From Chloroflexia bacterium (GTDB lineage: Bacteria; Chloroflexota; Chloroflexia; QHBQ01; JADMIH01), in contig JAICKM010000176.1 of the NCBI GenBank assembly GCA_025927935.1, forward strand, positions 1-10,766: a stretch of DNA of 10,766 nt, in the 5' to 3' direction. The notes beneath the pieces are model-generated. The model saw only the letters and a list, made by a program, of their open reading frames with translations, was not told the DNA's origin and made no database searches. Shown in pieces: positions 6,562-10,766 of this stretch (position 1 is its first letter; each line of letters begins with the position of its first letter). The position numbers and the translations under genes were made by a program.

Positions 6562-7524
6562 ATGGGTAGATTTTCGGCGGCGATGCGCGGATTGCTGATG
6601 CTGGGCGCCGCCCTGGTGCTGGCCGGCTGTGGGGCCGAAAGCGCAGCGCCGAGTAGTGGCGCATCGGCCCCGGCCCTGACCCCGGTACCCACCAGTCCCA
6701 CCCCGGCCCCCGCAACCGCCCCGGCAGCCTCCAGCGCCTACCTCGTCAGCGCCGCCGAGCTGGTTCCCGCGTTACACGATACCGCGTTGCGCGTCGTGGA
6801 CATGGGCAGCGGCGATGAGTACGCGGCGGGCCACATCCCCGGCGCGGTGCATATTGATTGGAGCGAGTTGCAGGTGACGGACACGAGCGCGGCCTCGATT
6901 GCCGCCTGGCAGGGCACAGTCACGGCGCTGCTCGGCAAGCGGGGCATCAGCGCGCAGGACCGCGTGGTCATCTACGACCACGGCACGCTCTACGGGGCGC
7001 GGCTCTGGTGGGTACTCGACCAGTTGGGCCACGCGCAAAAGCAGGTGCTGGACGGCGGCTTCGCGGCCTGGCAGGCGGCGGGCGGGCCGGTGTCCAAAGA
7101 CGCAGCCGCGCCGCAAGCCGTGACCTACACGGCGCACCCGCAGCCCGCCGTGCTGGCGACCGAGGCCCAGGTGCAGGCCGCGCTGGGCACCGGCGTGCAA
7201 CTGGTGGACGCGCGCAACCCCGACGAGTACAGCGGCCAGAACACGAGCGGCACCGCCCGTGGCGGGCACATCCCCGGTGCGGTCAACGTGCCCTTCACCA
7301 CCACGGCGGACGGTGCGCTGTTCAAGACCCCCGACGAGCTACGCACCCTCTTTAGCGCGCAGGGAGTCACGCCGGACAAGCCGGTCATCACCTACTGCTC
7401 GACGGGCGTGCGCGGCGCCGTGGACTACTTCGCGCTGCGGCTGGCCGGGTTCCCCGATGTGCGGGTCTACACCGGCTCCTGGGCCGAGTGGGGCAACGAC
7501 CCGGCGGCGCCCCTGGCGAAGTAG
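6562..7524 (+). CDS. Lipid-anchored two-domain rhodanese (sulfurtransferase)
   Basis: Predicted extracytoplasmic sulfurtransferase of 320 residues, laid out like thiosulfate or 3-mercaptopyruvate sulfurtransferases with two rhodanese domains. The signal peptide ends in lipobox VLAGC (Cys23); a Thr/Pro/Ala linker runs to about 55. Domain 1 (about 60-178) has DEYAAGHIPGAVHIDW and VLDGGFAAW, but the loop position that should be cysteine is Asp139 in VIYDHGTLYGAR, so it is inactive, as is normal for the N-terminal domain. Domain 2 (about 196-315) has LVDAR..DEY, GGHIPGAVNVPF and the active-site loop CSTGVRG with Cys279. Only two cysteines occur: the lipidated one and the catalytic one. In the family, Cys279 would carry a persulfide and pass sulfur to a thiophilic acceptor; donor and acceptor are not evident. 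The start is supported by AAGGAGG 10 nt upstream; Met8 is a possible alternative. The stop is 10 bp from the stop of the converging DMP19-like gene. Confidence 0.9.
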   Translation: MGRFSAAMRGLLMLGAALVLAGCGAESAAPSSGASAPALTPVPTSPTPAPATAPAASSAYLVSAAELVPALHDTALRVVDMGSGDEYAAGHIPGAVHIDWSELQVTDTSAASIAAWQGTVTALLGKRGISAQDRVVIYDHGTLYGARLWWVLDQLGHAQKQVLDGGFAAWQAAGGPVSKDAAAPQAVTYTAHPQPAVLATEAQVQAALGTGVQLVDARNPDEYSGQNTSGTARGGHIPGAVNVPFTTTADGALFKTPDELRTLFSAQGVTPDKPVITYCSTGVRGAVDYFALRLAGFPDVRVYTGSWAEWGNDPAAPLAK

Positions 7525-7534
7525 CCCGGTTGTA

Positions 7535-8095
7535 TTATTCGGTCACGAATTCTTCGGCATGCGCGCGGATATAATGGATGCGCAGGGCGTGGGGATCTTC
7601 CGCCGTGGCGAGCGACCAGAACTGCCAGTCGAGCGTGCCGAGCGCGCTGAACGCGGCCCAGGCGGCAAAATCCTCAGCGGTTCCGCCCCCGCGGAACCGC
7701 TCCAACTGCGGGCGCTCCCGGATATAGGTCGCCAGGGCCGTCTCCAAGGTCGCGGCGTGGCGCTGCGCGCCGATCATTCGGTAGCCATAGAGGGCTTCCA
7801 CGGCGAACTCGCCCGCCGGGTTCCAGAAGTACTGGGGGAAGCCGCCGTGGCTCACCTCGCTCTCGACCAGCCAGGTGGCGTAGACCATCTGCAAGCCTTC
7901 GGGCAGCGCGGGGACAACCACCGCCGCATCTTCGCCGCTCCGGTCGATTGTGCGGAAGATGTAATCCAGCACCGTCTGCTCCAGGTCGGCGTCGGGGGTC
8001 GCCTGGAGGATCTCCTCGGTCAGCCCGGCAGGAAGCGGACGATTGAGCAGCGCCGCCAGGCGCTGGGTCACGTCGTCCGCGCCGTCACCATCCAT
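7535..8095 (-). CDS. DMP19/DUF4375-like protein
   Basis: Soluble protein of 186 residues without signal peptide or membrane segment. The segment VYATWLVESEVSHGGFPQYFWN at about 71-92 matches the hallmark of the DMP19 (DUF4375) family, where an E..NGGF.QYF.N motif lies between helices; here the Asn before GG is His83. The surrounding sequence is mainly alpha-helical and acidic, with a further conserved-looking stretch LGTLDWQFWSLA. The family is widespread and its biochemical function is not established to my knowledge, so none is assigned. The start at 8095 has AAGGGAGG 10 nt upstream. It lies 112 bp downstream of the Ig-domain lipoprotein gene on the same strand, with a hairpin between them, so co-transcription is uncertain. 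It converges on the sulfurtransferase gene with almost no space for separate terminators. Confidence 0.75.
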   Translation of the reverse strand: MDGDGADDVTQRLAALLNRPLPAGLTEEILQATPDADLEQTVLDYIFRTIDRSGEDAAVVVPALPEGLQMVYATWLVESEVSHGGFPQYFWNPAGEFAVEALYGYRMIGAQRHAATLETALATYIRERPQLERFRGGGTAEDFAAWAAFSALGTLDWQFWSLATAEDPHALRIHYIRAHAEEFVTE

Positions 8096-8129
8096 CGCGT
8101 TCCTGCCTCCCTTACGGTAATAACTGTCT

Positions 8130-8153
8130 GGCGCGGCTACCAGTAGCCGTGCC
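8130..8153 (-). terminator. Hairpin between the Ig-lipoprotein and DMP19 genes
   Basis: Bases 8130-8139 pair with 8144-8153 as a 10-bp stem, including one G-U pair, around the loop CCAG. It lies about 55 nt past the stop of the Ig-domain lipoprotein gene and is followed on the minus strand by AGACAGTTATT, a weak T-rich stretch. It may end or attenuate the upstream operon. Confidence 0.4.
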
Positions 8154-8207
8154 GGTATAACTTATCGGAGTCGGGTGGGAAATAGCGGAAGCGCGGGCCG
8201 GCGGCTG

Positions 8208-9401
8208 CTACCAGCTCACGCCAATCGGCGTGCGGCCCAGGCCGTCCAGGGCGATGCGCACGCCCTCCTGCAACACCCCCGCATAGAACCACATCGTCTG
8301 CTCGTGCTTGAGGATCGTCACGTAGCCGTCGATGGTGGCGGTCTCGCCGGGGGCCAGAGTGTGCCCGAAGCCCCAGCGGAAGGGGTAACGGTAGGGCGCA
8401 CCGCCCGCGTTGCCTTCCCAGTCCAACCCGACCCGCCAGAGGCCCGCCTGATCGACGTAGCGCCCGCCCTCGATGCTGGAATACGAGTCGTTGGTGGTGT
8501 AGGTGTAACCGGAGTCGGGGCCTTGCGTGCGGAGGGGCACCTGGCCGGTGTTCTGCACCACCATATGCACATGCAGCTTGCCGCCCAGCATGAGTTGCGG
8601 CGGGTCGATCTTGACCGCGAGCAGGGCGATATTCGGTTGCCCGGCGTCGGTGACGGTGAGCGTGCGCCGCGCTTCCACGGCGTTGCCCGCCAGGTCGGCG
8701 GTGCGCACCGTCACGGTGTACGGCCCCGCCGGGACGGACTTGCCCAGCAGGTCGGTGCCGTTAAAGGGCACGGTCTGCTCCCCCGCCGGTTGCTGCGCCG
8801 GGGCCAGCACCGTCACCGGGTCGCCGCCGGCCCCCTGGAGCGTCACGGAAGTAGTGCTGGTCTGGGCCAGGCGATAGGTGATCTGGGCTACGTCGGCGAT
8901 GGCGTCGCTATTGGGCGAGATCGTCGCGGGATAGACCTGGAGGTTCTCCAGCCCCGGCGCCGCTGTCTGCGCGCCCTGGATCGTGAAGGGGGCGCTGCTG
9001 TCTTGCCGCGCGCCGCCGCCGTCCACGCTGACCGTGAAGCGGTAGCTGCCGTCGGGCAGCACGCGGGCCACCGGCGTGGCGGTGGCGCCAGGTGTGGCCG
9101 CGACGGGCACCACGCCGTCGAACAGGACGAAATGCGTGCCCGCGGCCAGTTGCTCCGCTGGGCGCAACACCAGGTCGGAGTTGTCGGGGCCGCCCTGCAC
9201 ATGCAACGTCACGGTGGCCGGGCGACCGAGGGTGTAGGAAAGCTGGATCGGCTCAGTGGGATGCTCTCCGGTGGGCTGCACGGTGCCCGGGTTGGCGCCG
9301 ACCGCGCTCAGCAAGGCGTTGTTGTTGCCGCAGGCGACCAGCACCCATCCGGCGGCCAGCAGGCAGGCCGCCACCCAGACCCAGGAGACGGCGCGGCTCA
9401 T
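8208..9401 (-). CDS. Lipoprotein with FlgD-type Ig domains
   Basis: Predicted lipid-anchored surface protein of 397 residues. The N-terminus is a hydrophobic signal peptide with lipobox VLVAC (Cys24). Two beta-sandwich units follow: about 45-142 (IQLSYTLGRPATVTLHV ... LPDGSYRFTVSVDG) and about 153-251 (ISPNSDAIADVAQITYRL ... VPFNGTDLLGKSVPAGPYTVTVRTADLAGN). The second matches the FlgD Ig-like pattern with PNSD, FNG.D..G..VP.G.Y and D.AGN. Residues 258-397 form a third, aromatic-rich region beginning like a CARDB-type beta domain (KLHVHMVVQNTGQVPL) that I do not recognise further. No catalytic motif is visible. The start at 9401 overlaps the stop of the membrane-protein gene as ATGA, which indicates translational coupling; its own Shine-Dalgarno is weak. 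The longer in-frame reading to 9785 lies inside the upstream gene and would destroy the signal peptide. Confidence 0.85.
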   Translation of the reverse strand: MSRAVSWVWVAACLLAAGWVLVACGNNNALLSAVGANPGTVQPTGEHPTEPIQLSYTLGRPATVTLHVQGGPDNSDLVLRPAEQLAAGTHFVLFDGVVPVAATPGATATPVARVLPDGSYRFTVSVDGGGARQDSSAPFTIQGAQTAAPGLENLQVYPATISPNSDAIADVAQITYRLAQTSTTSVTLQGAGGDPVTVLAPAQQPAGEQTVPFNGTDLLGKSVPAGPYTVTVRTADLAGNAVEARRTLTVTDAGQPNIALLAVKIDPPQLMLGGKLHVHMVVQNTGQVPLRTQGPDSGYTYTTNDSYSSIEGGRYVDQAGLWRVGLDWEGNAGGAPYRYPFRWGFGHTLAPGETATIDGYVTILKHEQTMWFYAGVLQEGVRIALDGLGRTPIGVSW

Positions 9402-10453
9402 CGCGAGGCCCCGACCACCTCGCGCTCCGCGTCCGGGGTCGCCGGCCCGGTCGCATCGGGCACGGTGAGGCGGCCAAAGCGCATCTGGGCAATCGCCAGG
9501 GCGATGAAGCCGAGCGCCACCCCGAACCAGAGCGTGGCGAACCGGATGAGCAAGGTCGCCGCCGTGCCCACCGTGGTGGAGATAACGCCCACCGGCAGCC
9601 ACGGGTGCTGGCCGAAGAAGACGAGCAGGCCCTCGATGCTGCCCTCGGTGGCGCCGAGGCCGCCGGGCAGCAGCAGCACCGACCCGACCAGGGTGGCGGT
9701 GCCCATGGCGAAGGAGGCCAGCACCAGCAATTCCCACGAGGCGGGAATACCCATGCCGGTGAGGATCAGGAACAGCGCGATGCACTCGCCCGACCAGGAG
9801 ACGAAGCCAATCGCCACCGCCAGCACGAGGTTGCGCACGCGCAGCAATTCATACGCGCTGTTATAGAACGCGCGCAGATGGTCCACCCGCTTGTCGAGGA
9901 ACTGCACCCGGCGCATCAGCGCGCCCACCCGCCCGGCCAGCGCCCGGTTCTGCACCAGGACCGTCGCCACCACGGCGAGGATCACCACCAGCACCATGAA
10001 CCAGCGCACCAGCGGGTTATCGAACAGAAACAGGCCGACCCCGGCCAGCAACAGCATCGCCAGCCCGTCGGTCATGCGCTCGGCCAGGATGATCGGGGCG
10101 GTGGTCGCCACCGGCGTGCCCGTCACCTGCTTGACCAGCAGCGACTTCAGCCACTCGCCCGCCTTGCCTGGCGTGATGGTCATGCTGAACCCGCTGAAGA
10201 AGATGATCAGGCTGTCGAGCCACCCAATCGTGCGCACGCCCACCAGGTGCAAATAGAAATGCCATTTGAGGAAGCGCAGCGCATAATTGAAGAGGCTGAA
10301 CGCCAGGATGATCGGCAACAAACCCCAGGTGAAACTCCGTAAGACCTGGGACAGCTTGTTGTAATCGTTGAGACCGAGGAAGATCGCGTAAACGAGGATC
10401 GCAAATGCGACGGAACCCAGGATCTTGTTACGCTGCCGCGCGAGAACGGTCAA
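9398..10453 (-). CDS. LPG synthase-type (MprF flippase-like) membrane protein
   Basis: Polytopic membrane protein of 351 residues in the lysylphosphatidylglycerol synthase transmembrane family (UPF0104; relatives include the MprF flippase domain, YbhN and AglD). Seen: about eight hydrophobic segments, and family motifs YALRFLKW (58-64), FSGFSMTITPGKAGEW (86-101), ERMTD (125-129) and PGGLGATEGS (263-272). The cytoplasmic aminoacyl-transferase domain of full MprF is absent, so lysyl-lipid synthesis is not expected. Lipid or lipid-linked sugar translocation or export is the usual guess for stand-alone members. The start is a TTG at 10453 with GGAG 9 nt upstream (10463-10466); no ATG occurs near the N-terminus. 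The 3' end overlaps the Ig-domain lipoprotein gene by ATGA. A consensus-like promoter precedes it at 10519-10548. Confidence 0.88.
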   Translation of the reverse strand: MTVLARQRNKILGSVAFAILVYAIFLGLNDYNKLSQVLRSFTWGLLPIILAFSLFNYALRFLKWHFYLHLVGVRTIGWLDSLIIFFSGFSMTITPGKAGEWLKSLLVKQVTGTPVATTAPIILAERMTDGLAMLLLAGVGLFLFDNPLVRWFMVLVVILAVVATVLVQNRALAGRVGALMRRVQFLDKRVDHLRAFYNSAYELLRVRNLVLAVAIGFVSWSGECIALFLILTGMGIPASWELLVLASFAMGTATLVGSVLLLPGGLGATEGSIEGLLVFFGQHPWLPVGVISTTVGTAATLLIRFATLWFGVALGFIALAIAQMRFGRLTVPDATGPATPDAEREVVGASR

Positions 10454-10518
10454 AGGTAGCTACTCCAAAGATGCTAAGCTAAGCACGGGTAAAATCAGGC
10501 GGAGGTCCGCAATAGCCG

Positions 10519-10548
10519 ATTATACCCGATCGCATGGCTCCGGCGCAA
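10519..10548 (-). promoter_or_regulatory. Sigma70-type promoter of the flippase-like operon
   Basis: On the minus strand a perfect TATAAT (10524-10519) is preceded, with an 18-bp spacer, by TTGCGC (10548-10543), which keeps the TTG of the -35 box. Transcription starting near 10512 would give a leader of about 60 nt before the TTG start codon. This is the clearest promoter in the window. Confidence 0.6.
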
Positions 10549-10585
10549 AAATCGGCCCGCCCGCGCCCGGTAGCCGATCCGGTAA

Positions 10586-10632
10586 TGCTGGGATGTAGGG
10601 GCCGGTTTGAAACCGGCCCCTACATCCCAGCA
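10586..10632. repeat. 47-bp near-perfect palindrome
   Basis: Bases 10586-10608 and 10610-10632 are exact reverse complements (23-bp arms) around a single G at 10609. The core is TGTAGGGGCCGG...CCGGCCCCTACA with a TTTGAAA centre. It lies 20 nt past the stop of the partial gene at the right edge and about 40 bp upstream of the -35 box of the flippase-like operon. A 12-bp piece of it recurs at 180-191. Such a long perfect intergenic palindrome is typical of dispersed REP/MITE-like elements; it could also act as a two-way terminator. Confidence 0.7.
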
Positions 10633-10652
10633 GAAGCCCGGTCGCGCCCGGC

Positions 10653-10766
10653 CTAGCCGTCCGCGCCGCGGACATCGCGCATCAGCAGCGCGACGGTGTA
10701 GCCCTGCGCAGCAGCCACCTGGAGCGTGGCGTCGATAAAAACGCCTAGCCCCGCATCGCGGGCGCC
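10653..10766 (-). CDS. 3' end of an unidentified gene (partial)
   Basis: Reading the minus strand from the window edge gives 37 sense codons ending in TAG (10655-10653). The peptide includes AGLGVFIDATLQVAAAQG and YTVALLMRDVRGADG, with strong G/C at third positions, as in the other genes here. It could be a helix followed by a strand of a cytoplasmic alpha/beta protein, but too little is visible to name a family. The palindrome at 10586-10632 follows its stop. Confidence 0.55.
   Translation of the reverse strand, partial: GARDAGLGVFIDATLQVAAAQGYTVALLMRDVRGADG

Noticed and set aside
7525..7534. Terminator between the converging sulfurtransferase and DMP19 genes
   Set aside because: Only 10 bp separate the stops and no inverted repeat is present there.
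9402..9785. In-frame upstream extension of the Ig lipoprotein
   Set aside because: It overlaps the membrane-protein gene by over 380 bp and puts the lipobox mid-protein; the ATGA overlap start fits better.
8175..9866. 563-codon plus-strand open frame opposite the Ig lipoprotein
   Set aside because: Shadow frame: it spans the boundary of two well-supported minus-strand genes and has no recognisable motif.

Overview
The window is GC-rich chromosomal DNA from a bacterium, most likely a member of the Chloroflexota (Chloroflexales-like). This rests on gene content rather than a marker gene: an S-layer-homology (SLH) protein with carboxypeptidase-regulatory-like repeats, three predicted lipoproteins with Ala/Pro/Thr-rich linkers, an MprF-type flippase-like membrane protein, a DMP19-type protein, and palindromes built on TGTAGGGGCCGG. 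No rRNA, tRNA, CRISPR array, transposase or phage gene is visible. The taxonomic call is inference.

Layout, left to right. Bases 1-267 hold no convincing gene but carry nested inverted repeats (175-248). A minus-strand pair follows: a uridine-kinase-like P-loop NTPase (573-1184) and a small dimeric alpha/beta-barrel (ABM-like) protein (268-552). Upstream of them on the same strand is a 920-residue secreted protein with three SLH domains and seven tandem beta-sandwich repeats (1351-4113). Upstream of that is a 622-residue VWA-domain lipoprotein with a C-terminal membrane helix (4417-6285). The gap between these two genes holds a terminator-like hairpin, an 11-bp-phased array of four TTTACA-like hexamers resembling a PhoP/PhoB-type operator, a possible -10 box and a structured leader.

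Divergently, on the plus strand, lies a lipid-anchored two-domain sulfurtransferase (6562-7524). It converges, with a 10-bp gap, on a minus-strand DMP19/DUF4375-like gene (7535-8095). Further right on the minus strand is a translationally coupled pair: a flippase-like membrane protein (9398-10453, TTG start) overlapping by ATGA a lipoprotein with FlgD-type Ig domains (8208-9401). A TATAAT promoter lies upstream. The right edge has a 47-bp near-perfect palindrome and the last 37 codons of another minus-strand gene.

Taken together, most of the window encodes cell-surface proteins: an S-layer-attached repeat protein, a VWA adhesion or scaffold lipoprotein, an external sulfurtransferase, and a membrane protein paired with an Ig-domain lipoprotein. 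The kinase, ABM-like and DMP19 proteins look cytoplasmic and unrelated in function. I see no defence island or biosynthetic cluster. The best candidates for something undescribed are the phased operator in front of the SLH gene, the doubly membrane-tethered VWA protein, and the flippase/Ig-lipoprotein pair.
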